In this document: positions 1 through 6,822 of the stretch, one piece after another
How positions within the stretch are numbered: position 1 is the stretch's first letter
Layout: the number at the start of each line of letters is the position of its first letter
Assembly (NCBI RefSeq): GCF_004801315.1
Contig: NZ_SSNW01000009.1
Span: 1-64,000 of the forward strand
Direction of reading: 5' to 3'
Length of the DNA: 64,000 nucleotides
Source: Deinococcus sp. Arct2-2
Lineage (GTDB): Bacteria > Deinococcota > Deinococci > Deinococcales > Deinococcaceae
Notes under the pieces: generated by a model
Database searches by the model: none
Told to the model about the DNA's origin: nothing
What the model saw: the letters and a program-made list of their open reading frames with translations, nothing else
Translations under genes and position numbers: made by a program

Positions 1-1
1 G

Positions 2-268
2 CGGGCCTGGAAGGCCCGCTGGGGCATCGAAGTCATTCACCGCTTGATGAAGCAACACTTCGCGCTGGGACGCTGCCGCTGTCGAACCATCCAGGCTCAA
101 GATAACTGGGCCTGGTGCGTAGTCGAGGCTCTTCATGCGGTGCGGCTCGTCCGTCAGGAACAGCCGCAACTGACGTGGCGAGCGGCTCAGCACCGAGCGG
201 CACAACACACAGAATTGTACGTCCTGACCGAGGTGCAGCCTGTACCACAACAACTCCACGCCGCCTGA
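2..268 (+). pseudogene. C-terminal fragment of a DDE transposase (window edge)
   Basis: The open frame enters from the left edge and ends at 268. It encodes R-W-x-I-E-V-I-H-R-x-x-K followed by a Leu/Arg-rich tail, the usual layout around the last catalytic Glu of IS4/IS701-type DDE transposases. The rest of the gene lies outside the window, so it is not possible to say whether the element is intact. The sequence after the stop becomes AT-rich with no gene, which fits the end of an insertion sequence, but no terminal inverted repeat could be paired because the left end is missing. Confidence 0.55.
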
Positions 269-641
269 CACGAGATTGGGATAATGGTGGAAACTCTTGT
301 TCAAAACAGCGCAGCCCCCGCCGGAAACAGGCGGGGGGCGCGGGTTAAGACTGAGGTTGGGTCAGGCGTTGCTCCTCTCGTTTCAAGGAGAATTGTGATC
401 CCTCCGGGTTGGAGGACAAGTGCGCCGATGGCACTTCCATTCCGGTAAGAACATAATATGATACAGACAGAATCTTGTCAAGAGATATGTGAATATATGT
501 TTGGTCACAAATACACACATAGGCCTGAGAGTCTTCTGAGAGCGCTAAGCTTGGACAGAGGCGAGCGCATAACGCCTGACTAAGCCAAGTGGCGTACTCC
601 CAAAATTGGCCTTCCGATCTGTGGCGGTGCAGCATGTCCCT
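269..641. other. Gene-free, AT-rich stretch after the transposase remnant
   Basis: No supported gene. A perfect 8-bp stem (CCCCCGCC at 315-322 with GGCGGGGG at 330-337, 7-nt loop) lies 47 bp after the transposase stop; it has no U-tract and may be a stem of the element or a transcription barrier. From 445 to 530 the composition drops to strongly AT-rich, unlike the flanking GC-rich genes. Confidence 0.4.
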
Positions 642-1580
642 ATGTCCGAACCCCTAAGTTCGCTCGCCCACACGCCATTCACGCTACGCCCCTTCCAAAA
701 TGCCGATGCCGAGACGGTGGCCCAGCTCGTGACAGACAGTGTGCGCGGGCATTGGGTGTACAGTGCCGAACAGTTTCCGGAAGACGTGCAGCCAGACCGT
801 GTGCGGTGGGTGGCCGAGCAAGGTGGGGGCGTGGTGGCAACCGTCCGCCTAGCGCCGTTCGGGTCTGGCGTACCGGACGCCCTGCGGCTAGATTTGGCAG
901 GTGAAGGCGCAGCGTTCACGCCGCTGTATCTGACCTTGCTGGGTCGCCTGCCCGCCGGATTCACGCGCCTCCTGGGTGTGACCCGCGAAGATTGGCCGGA
1001 GAAGATGGGCTTTTTTGCGTCGGCAGGCTTCCGCAACGCTTGGCAATCGTGGGGCGCACATCTGGACTTGGCGGGTTTCGAGTTTGCCCCTTACCAGCCG
1101 CTAGAAGAACGCTTGTTTTTGGACGGCTACGAGGTGGAACGCTTGGAGAAAGACGCCAGTGATTCCGACTGGGCCGCCTTGCACACCCTTTACGTGCAAG
1201 GCAGCGCCGACGCCCCGCGTAACCCCACCACCACGCCCGATGCCCTGAGTGCCGCCGCACTGCGCGAGATGGTGGAGCGTGAAGAAGTGGCCTTCGTGGT
1301 GCGCTGGCGCGGGCAACTGGTCGCCAGTACCCGCCTCACACCACATGGCGCGGAGGTAGAAACCGAACACACCGTCACGAACGCGGCCCACCGTTCACGC
1401 GGCCTCGCCACACTGGTCAAAGCCCGTGCCCTCGCTTGGGCCAAAGCTGAGGGGTTCATAGCTGCGGGAACTGGGGGCACAGTGTTAAATCTGCCGATGC
1501 TGCGCGTCAATTCCCGCCTCGGCTATGTGCCGGAAGCGATGTGGGTGACTTGGGAGCAGGGGCTAGAGCAAGGTGTCTGA
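642..1580 (+). CDS. GNAT-family N-acetyltransferase, two GNAT domains
   Basis: A 312-residue protein with two acetyltransferase-like halves. The N-terminal half begins with a typical beta-1 (FTLRPFQNADAETVAQL) and the C-terminal half carries the acetyl-CoA loop region around V-T-N-A-A-H-R-S-R-G-L-A-T (about residues 258-270), the best match to motif A (R/Q-x-x-G-x-G/A). The substrate cannot be read from sequence. An in-frame TTG at 606 would add 12 residues, but the ATG at 642 gives the better family-like N terminus. It stands alone, 206 bp before rpoZ. The fold call is firm; the biological role is unknown. Confidence 0.75.
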   Translation: MSEPLSSLAHTPFTLRPFQNADAETVAQLVTDSVRGHWVYSAEQFPEDVQPDRVRWVAEQGGGVVATVRLAPFGSGVPDALRLDLAGEGAAFTPLYLTLLGRLPAGFTRLLGVTREDWPEKMGFFASAGFRNAWQSWGAHLDLAGFEFAPYQPLEERLFLDGYEVERLEKDASDSDWAALHTLYVQGSADAPRNPTTTPDALSAAALREMVEREEVAFVVRWRGQLVASTRLTPHGAEVETEHTVTNAAHRSRGLATLVKARALAWAKAEGFIAAGTGGTVLNLPMLRVNSRLGYVPEAMWVTWEQGLEQGV

Positions 1581-1786
1581 CGGTTGCCCAAATCCTTACT
1601 TAGACCCTTCGACCCAAGACGTTTAGACGCTTTTTCACGTCCCGCGTGCTTCTCTACCCCCCAAACGTGCCTTCACAGATTGCCCTTCCGGCCTGCGGCG
1701 GGCTAGACTGACTGGCTGAGTGTCTGGCTCCCGCGCCTGTGCAGGCCAGAGAGGGCGCGGAGCAAGTGACAAAAGGGGTGTGGAGT

Positions 1787-2086
1787 ATGGCAGAAAAAGA
1801 CATTGATAAATTGCTTTCGATGACCGACAGCAAGTACCGGTTGTCGGTAGTGACGGCAAAACGCGCCCTGCAACTGCGTTCGGGTGCGCCGAGCGTGCTG
1901 CCCACCGAACAGCGCGTGAAGACGCATAACCTCGTGACGCAGGCCATGCGCGAACTTGCGACGGGCAAGCTGATTGTAGGCACCGAACTGATGGACGAAG
2001 CCCGCTTTCATCAGGATTACGTGCGGCAGCGGCAGGCACAGCTTCAAGCCATGCTGAACGCCGAGCGTGAGCGCGAACGCGACTGA
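1787..2086 (+). CDS. rpoZ: DNA-directed RNA polymerase omega subunit
   Basis: A 99-residue protein beginning M-A-E-K-D-I-D-K-L-L, with the omega signature (D-S-K-Y-R-L-S-V-V-T-A-K-R-A) and a conserved helical region ending in charged residues. Omega helps fold and assemble beta' in RNA polymerase. The ATG at 1787 has an AAAGGGG ribosome site about 9 nt upstream; an upstream in-frame ATG at 1739 would add 16 residues with no omega similarity. Length is usual for the family. The Glu/Arg-rich C terminus is typical of Deinococcus-Thermus omega. Confidence 0.88.
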   Translation: MAEKDIDKLLSMTDSKYRLSVVTAKRALQLRSGAPSVLPTEQRVKTHNLVTQAMRELATGKLIVGTELMDEARFHQDYVRQRQAQLQAMLNAERERERD

Positions 2087-2143
2087 ACAAGCTGTAAGTA
2101 GGGCAAACCGTCATTAGGCAAAAGAGGAGAGTGGGCCTGCCAG

Positions 2144-2168
2144 AGCAGTTGGGTGGGCCTGCTTTTTT
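2144..2168 (+). terminator. Weak rho-independent terminator after rpoZ
   Basis: AGCAG (2144-2148) can pair with CTGCT (2159-2163) and runs into six T residues. The stem is only 5 bp, so the call is tentative. Confidence 0.3.
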
Positions 2169-2224
2169 GTGGCTCTCACGGCTACGGCTCAGATGTGGGC
2201 GGCACTGGCAGGCGGCGTGTCCTC

Positions 2225-2230
2225 TACAGT
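2225..2230 (+). promoter_or_regulatory. -10 box TACAGT, leading to a 7-codon upstream ORF
   Basis: TACAGT lies 7 nt before an ATG at 2238, the spacing seen at leaderless starts elsewhere in the window. That ATG opens a 7-codon frame (MILAVLC, stop 2259-2261) that overlaps the ATG of the antiporter gene at 2255. Confidence 0.35.
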
Positions 2231-2254
2231 GGCCCCTATGATTCTGGCGGTCTT

Positions 2255-3526
2255 ATGTTGACGGCGTTCGCGGTGCTGCTAAGTGTGACAGCGGTTCTGG
2301 CATACTTAAACGAACGGTTTTTCAAGTTCCCGACGACGGTAGGCGTCACTCTGGCAGGCGCATTGGCGAGCATCATTCTGATCGTGCTAGACGGCCTCGG
2401 CGTTGGCGGGGCGCGGGGGTGGGCGGCGGGGCTGCTGCAAACCCTGAACTTTACTGACTTCGTGCTGAACGGCATCCTCAGTGTGTTGCTGTTTGCCGGG
2501 GCGCTGAGTCTGGACGCCCGCCAAATGCTGAAACAGCGGGTCAGTATCCTGACGCTGGCGGTGCTGAGTACCCTCATCAGTACATTCCTGATCGGCTTTG
2601 CCGCCTACGGCATTTTTGGCGTGCTGGGGCTGGGCGTGCCGCTGCTGTGGGCACTGCTGTTCGGCGCACTGATCAGTCCTACAGACCCGGTGGCCGTGCT
2701 AGACCTGCTGAAACGGGCCAAAGTTCCCAAGCGAATAGAAACCCTGATCGCCGGAGAAAGTCTGTTCAACGACGGCGTGGGCGTGGTTATTTTTCTGGTC
2801 ATCGCAGGGCTGGCCGGAATCGGCGATTCCCATACCGCCCCAACTGCACTGGGGGCACTGACCCTGTTTGTGAAAGAAGCGGGCGGCGGCGTGCTGTTCG
2901 GAGCGGCGCTGGGCGGCATCGGCTACGTGATGCTGAAAAGCATCGAATCCCACGCGGTAGAAGTGCTGCTGACACTGGCCCTCGTGATCGGCGGCTACGT
3001 GCTGGCTGCGTCTTTGGGCATCAGCGGGCCGCTGGCGATGGTGGTGGCGGGGCTGGTCATTTCTGCGGTCAAGCACGAGGTGTTTACAGCCCATACCTTT
3101 GAATATGTCGAAGGCTTTTGGGAAACGCTGGATCAGGTGCTGAACATCGTGCTGTTCGCCTTTATCGGGCTGGATGTGCTGCTGACCAACGTGACTGGCC
3201 CAGAATTGTTGGCGAGCGCTGTGCTTATCGGCGTGTCGCTGGCCGCCCGCTGGATCAGCGTGGTCATTCCCTTCCATTTTGTGCGGCGGCGCGAAGGCTA
3301 CGGCGCGTACACCGTGCGCCTGCTGACATGGGGCGGCCTGCGCGGCGGCATCGCCATCAGCCTCGTGCTGGGCCTGCCCGACAGCCCTTACCGCTCGCTG
3401 CTGGTCACGGCCACCTACGCCATCGTGCTGTTTACCATTGCCGTGCAGGGCCTGACGATTATGCCGATTGTGCGGCAGGCGGTGGCGGCGAGTGGGGAAG
3501 GCGAGAATGTAGAACGTGGGATGTAG
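2255..3526 (+). CDS. Na+/H+ antiporter, CPA1 (NhaP-type)
   Basis: A 423-residue polytopic membrane protein of the monovalent cation:proton antiporter-1 family, expected to exchange Na+ or K+ for H+ across the inner membrane. Around 11-12 hydrophobic segments are visible. Family motifs are present: I-S-P-T-D-P-V-A-V near residues 139-147, G-E-S-L-F-N-D-G near 167-174 (the ion-binding N-D pair) and G-G-L-R-G-G-I-A late in the protein. ATG at 2255 is the only sensible start; the in-frame extension upstream lacks family similarity. A 7-codon leaderless upstream frame ends inside the first codons and may couple translation. No long cytoplasmic C-terminal domain is present. Confidence 0.87.
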   Translation: MLTAFAVLLSVTAVLAYLNERFFKFPTTVGVTLAGALASIILIVLDGLGVGGARGWAAGLLQTLNFTDFVLNGILSVLLFAGALSLDARQMLKQRVSILTLAVLSTLISTFLIGFAAYGIFGVLGLGVPLLWALLFGALISPTDPVAVLDLLKRAKVPKRIETLIAGESLFNDGVGVVIFLVIAGLAGIGDSHTAPTALGALTLFVKEAGGGVLFGAALGGIGYVMLKSIESHAVEVLLTLALVIGGYVLAASLGISGPLAMVVAGLVISAVKHEVFTAHTFEYVEGFWETLDQVLNIVLFAFIGLDVLLTNVTGPELLASAVLIGVSLAARWISVVIPFHFVRRREGYGAYTVRLLTWGGLRGGIAISLVLGLPDSPYRSLLVTATYAIVLFTIAVQGLTIMPIVRQAVAASGEGENVERGM

Positions 3527-3548
3527 GAAGTAGGAAGTAGGCGTGTAG

Positions 3549-3601
3549 AACGTGGATCGTAAAACGTGGTTGGCCTTTTTCCACGATCTACGATCCACGT
3601 T
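3549..3601. repeat. Perfect inverted repeat between convergent genes
   Basis: AACGTGGATCGT (3549-3560) pairs with ACGATCCACGTT (3590-3601), 12 of 12 bp. It lies between the convergent antiporter and LURP-like genes, in a run of related GTAGAACGTGG/GTAGGAAGTAG words (3505-3570). Likely a bidirectional terminator built from a dispersed repeat. Confidence 0.5.
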
Positions 3602-3613
3602 CCCTGTTACGTT

Positions 3614-4282
3614 TTACCCCCGCTCACGCTCCCGCAGCACCAACTGCACCAGTCCCAGCGTCAGCAGTTCCTCTTCTTGCGGCTGCACGGGGCGCAGGGC
3701 TTCTACCACAAAGCGGCGCGAAAAGAGGCTGCGGCGTTTGCGAACGCGCAGAACAGGCTCGCCGCCCGCATCGGTGACGGTGTAGGTGGGATTGATCAGG
3801 TAATCGAAGCCCATAGCTATTAGGTCGCCAATGAACGGAACAGCCCCGATGACGCCCTCCACGATGCCCAGCCAGGGCTGATCGTCACGGATAGTGAAGC
3901 GCACATGGCCGGGGGCGTCCAACAACTCGTAGCTGGCGGCCCACAGCGTCCGCATCCCCTGAGCTTGCAGCGCCCCCACGTCGCTGCCGTCGGCGCGGCG
4001 AATCAGGCGCTTGGCTCGCCAGTCCAGCGCCCCGGCCATCAGCCCCTGCGCCCGCATGCCGTACAACTGGCGCGTGCGGCTCTCATCAGAAAAGACCTTC
4101 ACCTCATCCCGAATACTGAAGGTCTTTTCCTTGACCACCGCCACAAGTTGCCCGCCTGCATCCGTCACGCGCAGTTCGGTAAACAGGCTGAACTTGAATT
4201 CCAGCGTCAGGGGAAACTGCGCGGCGGGCAACAGGTTGGCGCGGGGGCCAGCATTTAGGGGGGCGGCGGAAAAGGAAGTCAC
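3614..4282 (-). CDS. LURP-one-related / Tubby-like (scramblase-like) protein
   Basis: A 222-residue soluble-looking protein with the beta-rich layout of the LURP-one-related family: L-E-F-K-F-S-L-F-T-E-L-R-V-T-D near residues 27-41, then K-E-K-T-F-S-I-R-D-E-V-K-V-F-S-D near 52-67, and a late hydrophobic segment (about 139-160) followed by Y-T-V-T-D. Eukaryotic relatives include phospholipid scramblases and plant defence proteins; bacterial members have no settled function. It follows fmt on the same strand with a 15-bp gap, so it may be the last gene of def-fmt. Family placement is moderately sure, function unknown. Confidence 0.6.
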   Translation of the reverse strand: MTSFSAAPLNAGPRANLLPAAQFPLTLEFKFSLFTELRVTDAGGQLVAVVKEKTFSIRDEVKVFSDESRTRQLYGMRAQGLMAGALDWRAKRLIRRADGSDVGALQAQGMRTLWAASYELLDAPGHVRFTIRDDQPWLGIVEGVIGAVPFIGDLIAMGFDYLINPTYTVTDAGGEPVLRVRKRRSLFSRRFVVEALRPVQPQEEELLTLGLVQLVLRERERG

Positions 4283-4297
4283 GCCACAGATACGGTT

Positions 4298-5299
4298 TTA
4301 GGGCTGAGTAGGTTCCCAAAGATCGAAATGTGAAGGCTGGCCCGGTGCGGCTTGCGCCTGCCACCACTGCGCCGCCGCTTGAGGTTTGCGGGCTTCGGGC
4401 TGAACGGTTTGGATTCGCACCGCGCCCACGCCGCAGGCCACGATCAAGGCGTCGCCGTCGGCCCGCAGAATCTGGCCGGCTTCTGTTTGATCTACCTCTC
4501 CCCCACTCTCTGCTACCACGCTGAGGCCCGCCAGTTTTAGCCGACTGCCACCCACGAACGCGGTGGTTTGCGGCCACGCAGCCACGCCCCGGTGGCGGTT
4601 GACCACAGCCTGCGCGGACTCCTGCCAGCGCACGAAGCCGTCTTCTTTGACGAGTAAGGGCGCGTGGGTGGCTTGGCTGTCGTCTTGGGCGGTGGGAATC
4701 AGGGTGGGCAAGTCATGGAGCGCCGATACGATCAGGCGGGCGGCCTGCGTTGCCAGTGCGTCGGCCAACTCCAACGCCGTCCAGTCGGGCGCAATGGGCA
4801 GCGCTTCTTGCAACAGCAGCGGGCCAGTATCCATGCCCTCGTCGGTCTGCATGATGGTGGTTCCCGTGACCGTTTCGCCCCGGATGAGCGCCCACTGGAT
4901 TGGGGCCGCGCCCCGATAAGCGGGCAGCAGGCTGGTGTGCGTATTCAGAAACCCGAAACGTGGCACGGCCAGCAGGGATCCCGGTAGGATTTTGCCGTAA
5001 GCGCAGGTGACAGCCACATCGGCCCCGCACTCGCGCAACTGGGCTTCAAAGGTGGCATTGCCGCGCAACTTGCGGGGTTGCGCCAGCGGCAAACCTAATG
5101 CGGCGGCGTGGGCGGCCACAGGCGGCGGCGTCAGCTTCAGGCCACGCCCCACCGGTTTGTCGGGTTGGGCCACCACCAGCACCACTTCAAATTCGGCGCG
5201 AATGGCGTCCAGCACGGGTAGCGCAAAGGCAGGCGACCCGAAGAAAGCGACGCGGGGGCGGGCGGAACCGTTTGGCAGCGTCAACCTTGGCCCAATCAA
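4298..5299 (-). CDS. fmt: Methionyl-tRNA formyltransferase
   Basis: Transfers a formyl group from 10-formyl-THF to initiator Met-tRNA. About 333 residues. The N-terminal Rossmann domain starts R-V-A-F-F-G-S-P-A-F and contains A-Y-G-K-I-L-P and the active-site strip S-L-L-P-A-Y-R-G-A-A-P-I-Q-W followed by Q-T-D-E-G-M-D-T-G-P-L; the C-terminal OB-like domain follows. I chose the TTG at 5299, which overlaps the def stop as TTGA and has GGAG 8 nt upstream; a second TTG at 5284 is also possible. The much longer open frame to 5590 only shadows def. Direct coupling to def is the common bacterial arrangement. Confidence 0.88.
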   Translation of the reverse strand: MIGPRLTLPNGSARPRVAFFGSPAFALPVLDAIRAEFEVVLVVAQPDKPVGRGLKLTPPPVAAHAAALGLPLAQPRKLRGNATFEAQLRECGADVAVTCAYGKILPGSLLAVPRFGFLNTHTSLLPAYRGAAPIQWALIRGETVTGTTIMQTDEGMDTGPLLLQEALPIAPDWTALELADALATQAARLIVSALHDLPTLIPTAQDDSQATHAPLLVKEDGFVRWQESAQAVVNRHRGVAAWPQTTAFVGGSRLKLAGLSVVAESGGEVDQTEAGQILRADGDALIVACGVGAVRIQTVQPEARKPQAAAQWWQAQAAPGQPSHFDLWEPTQP

Positions 5300-5946
5300 C
5301 CCAGCCGCTCCAGTTGCCTGCGCCGTTCGTGTTCCGCCAAGTCGCTCAGGAAGGTTTTGGACTGGCGCTGGAGGCCCGTGAGTGCCTTGCGGTGGTCTTC
5401 CATAATCTCGGCGGGCAAGTGATCTAGGAACAGGACGCCGTCCAAGTGGTCGAGTTCGTGCTGAAACACCCGTGCCAAGTAATCGTCGGCTTCGATGGTG
5501 CGTTCTTGGCCGTCCAGATCGGTGTAGCGCACCTGCACGGCGCGGGCACGCGGCACGCCTTCCTCGTAGATGCCGGGAATACTGAGGCAACCTTCCTGAT
5601 AGGAGCGGTCTTTTTTCTTGTCGATCACGCTCATCACGGGGTTGATCATCACGAAATCGCGCAGCACCCGTGAACGCAGATTCTCCTCGCCGCCCTCGTT
5701 CTCTTCCTCGTCATCCTCATATTCCACCGCCACGAACAGCCGCACCGACAGGCCCACTTGCGGCGCGGCCAGCCCCACGCCCCGCTGCTCGAACATGGTT
5801 TCCAGCATCTGGTCAGCCACTTCGCGCACCGACTGGGAATCGAAACCGGGCACGGTCAGGCGCTCACCCGGCTTCAGCACGCGGGCTTTGCGCCGCAGCA
5901 CCGGATCGCCGTACAGGCGCATGGGATAAATACGGGGGGCAGTCAT
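5296..5946 (-). CDS. def: Peptide deformylase
   Basis: Removes the N-terminal formyl group from nascent proteins at the ribosome. All three metal/active-site motifs are present: G-V-G-L-A-A-P-Q-V-G at residues 56-65, E-G-C-L-S-I-P at 118-124 and H-E-L-D-H at 163-167. A strongly acidic insertion (about residues 75-89, rich in E and D) between the first two motifs is longer than in most bacterial PDFs. The start was set at the ATG at 5946 because GGACGG precedes it by 7 nt; an ATG at 5961 adds five residues. Its stop overlaps the fmt start. Confidence 0.88.
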   Translation of the reverse strand: MTAPRIYPMRLYGDPVLRRKARVLKPGERLTVPGFDSQSVREVADQMLETMFEQRGVGLAAPQVGLSVRLFVAVEYEDDEEENEGGEENLRSRVLRDFVMINPVMSVIDKKKDRSYQEGCLSIPGIYEEGVPRARAVQVRYTDLDGQERTIEADDYLARVFQHELDHLDGVLFLDHLPAEIMEDHRKALTGLQRQSKTFLSDLAEHERRRQLERLG

Positions 5947-6498
5947 AGCAATACCGTCCATAGAAACACAGTCATCGGGACACCTTCACAATGCTTAGTT
6001 TACAGTGCTTGCTTTTGCCAGACGCGGCGGGTCAAGACAGTGTGTACCTCAACGCTGTGTGCCCGCTTGCTTCGTTTGCAGGGCTTCCGCTTCATGCCCG
6101 CACCCTTGGCGCTGCTGAGCAGTAATAGCCAACGGCGGCGTGTGCCGAGTGAAGGCTTTATTGATGCAAATTTTGTAGATATTCTCACTTCTTGTAGTCG
6201 AGGTTAAAAGTCTCTGAGACACGGCTTCCGAGTGCAATTGGCGTTATCTGTCCTAAGGCGCTGCGATTTGGCCTTGTGGGGCGTAAGCAACCAAAGGAAA
6301 GAAGCCACCGACTGGGTGACTTCTTCTTTTAAAGCGTTGTGTTCTATATTCGATTTCATTCAGATGACTCCGAAATCCGCCGCCGCTCCCCGCATCACGG
6401 GCAAGGTCACTTCACGTGGCTTATCGTTGCGTGGGGCAGTGTTGACTACAGGGGCGGGTTTGGGAGCGGGGGCGGGCGTCACTTTAGTCCGTGTCATC
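5947..6498. other. Gene-free, comparatively AT-rich region
   Basis: No supported coding frame on either strand. It separates def from the repeat-peptide gene, contains the terminator at 6301-6323, and begins the lower-GC segment that continues through the peptide gene and the first part of the regulator. Confidence 0.4.
6301..6330 (-). terminator. Rho-independent terminator below the repeat-peptide gene
   Basis: GAAGCCACC (6301-6309) pairs with GGTGACTTC (6315-6323) with one mismatch. Read on the minus strand the stem is followed by TTTCCTTT, as expected for the gene ending at 6499; read on the plus strand it is followed by TTCTTTT, so it may work both ways. Confidence 0.5.
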
Positions 6499-6786
6499 TC
6501 AAGCCGCCTTTCCGCTGGTCATCACGCCGTAGTCCCGAGCACCCATCTGCATCACGCCGTAGTCCCGAGCACCCATCTGCATCACGCCGTAGTCCCGAGC
6601 ACCCATCTGCATCACGCCGTAATCCCGAGCGCCCATCTGCATCACGCCGTAATCCCGAGCACCCATCTGCATCACGCCGTAATCCCGAGCGCCCATCTGC
6701 AGTTTCTCAGTTCCGCGGGTGCTAGAAAAAGTGTCGATTTCTTGTAAGAGGTTTGTCAGAGCGTTCGTGTTATGGCTGAAGTTCAT
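6499..6786 (-). CDS. Small protein of six tandem decapeptides (possible peptide-signal precursor)
   Basis: A 95-residue protein with a 29-residue leader-like N terminus (starting M-N-F-S-H-N-T-N-A-L), then six perfect copies of Q-M-G-A-R-D-Y-G-V-M, then T-S-G-K-A-A. Differences among the six DNA units fall only at third codon positions (GGT/GGC, GAC/GAT), which argues for translation and selection on the peptide. There is no signal sequence, membrane segment or cysteine. The start ATG has a TAGGCT -10-like box 5 nt upstream, so the transcript may be leaderless. It is divergent from a TPR-SARP regulator, with only 36 bp between start codons. I do not recognise the family. Options are a peptide pheromone precursor, a modified-peptide precursor (no maturation enzyme is nearby), or an intracellular partner of the regulator. 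Confidence 0.65.
   Translation of the reverse strand: MNFSHNTNALTNLLQEIDTFSSTRGTEKLQMGARDYGVMQMGARDYGVMQMGARDYGVMQMGARDYGVMQMGARDYGVMQMGARDYGVMTSGKAA
6520..6699. repeat. Six tandem 30-bp repeats (coding)
   Basis: Six exact-length units without spacers. On the plus strand the first three units (6520-6609) are identical, and the last three differ at two positions (GTAGTCC/GTAATCC and GAGCACC/GAGCGCC). All changes are silent in the minus-strand gene at 6499-6786. Confidence 0.95.
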
Positions 6787-6792
6787 GAGCAG

Positions 6793-6798
6793 AGCCTA
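6793..6798 (-). promoter_or_regulatory. -10-like box TAGGCT of the repeat-peptide gene
   Basis: On the minus strand TAGGCT lies 5 nt before the ATG at 6786, the leaderless spacing seen elsewhere here. It lies just upstream of the ribosome site of the divergent regulator, so expression of the two genes is likely to interfere or be co-regulated. Confidence 0.35.
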
Positions 6799-6822
6799 GT
6801 CAGGAGGCCGTGAGGTGACACA

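Noticed and set aside
460..540. DdrO radiation-response operator in the AT-rich region
   Set aside because: No 17-bp palindrome resembling the RDRM consensus could be found here or upstream of the Rad52-like gene.
2699..3598. 299-residue minus-strand open frame
   Set aside because: Shadow of the antiporter gene, rich in H and Q from reversed Val/Leu codons.
6520..6699. Six 30-bp repeats as a CRISPR array
   Set aside because: Units are directly adjacent with no spacers and no cas genes are in the window.
6232..6747. Plus-strand open frame through the repeats encoding HHAVVPSTHL units
   Set aside because: Unit differences change amino acids in this frame (V/I, T/A) but are all silent on the minus strand, and it has no ribosome site; the minus-strand gene explains the sequence better.
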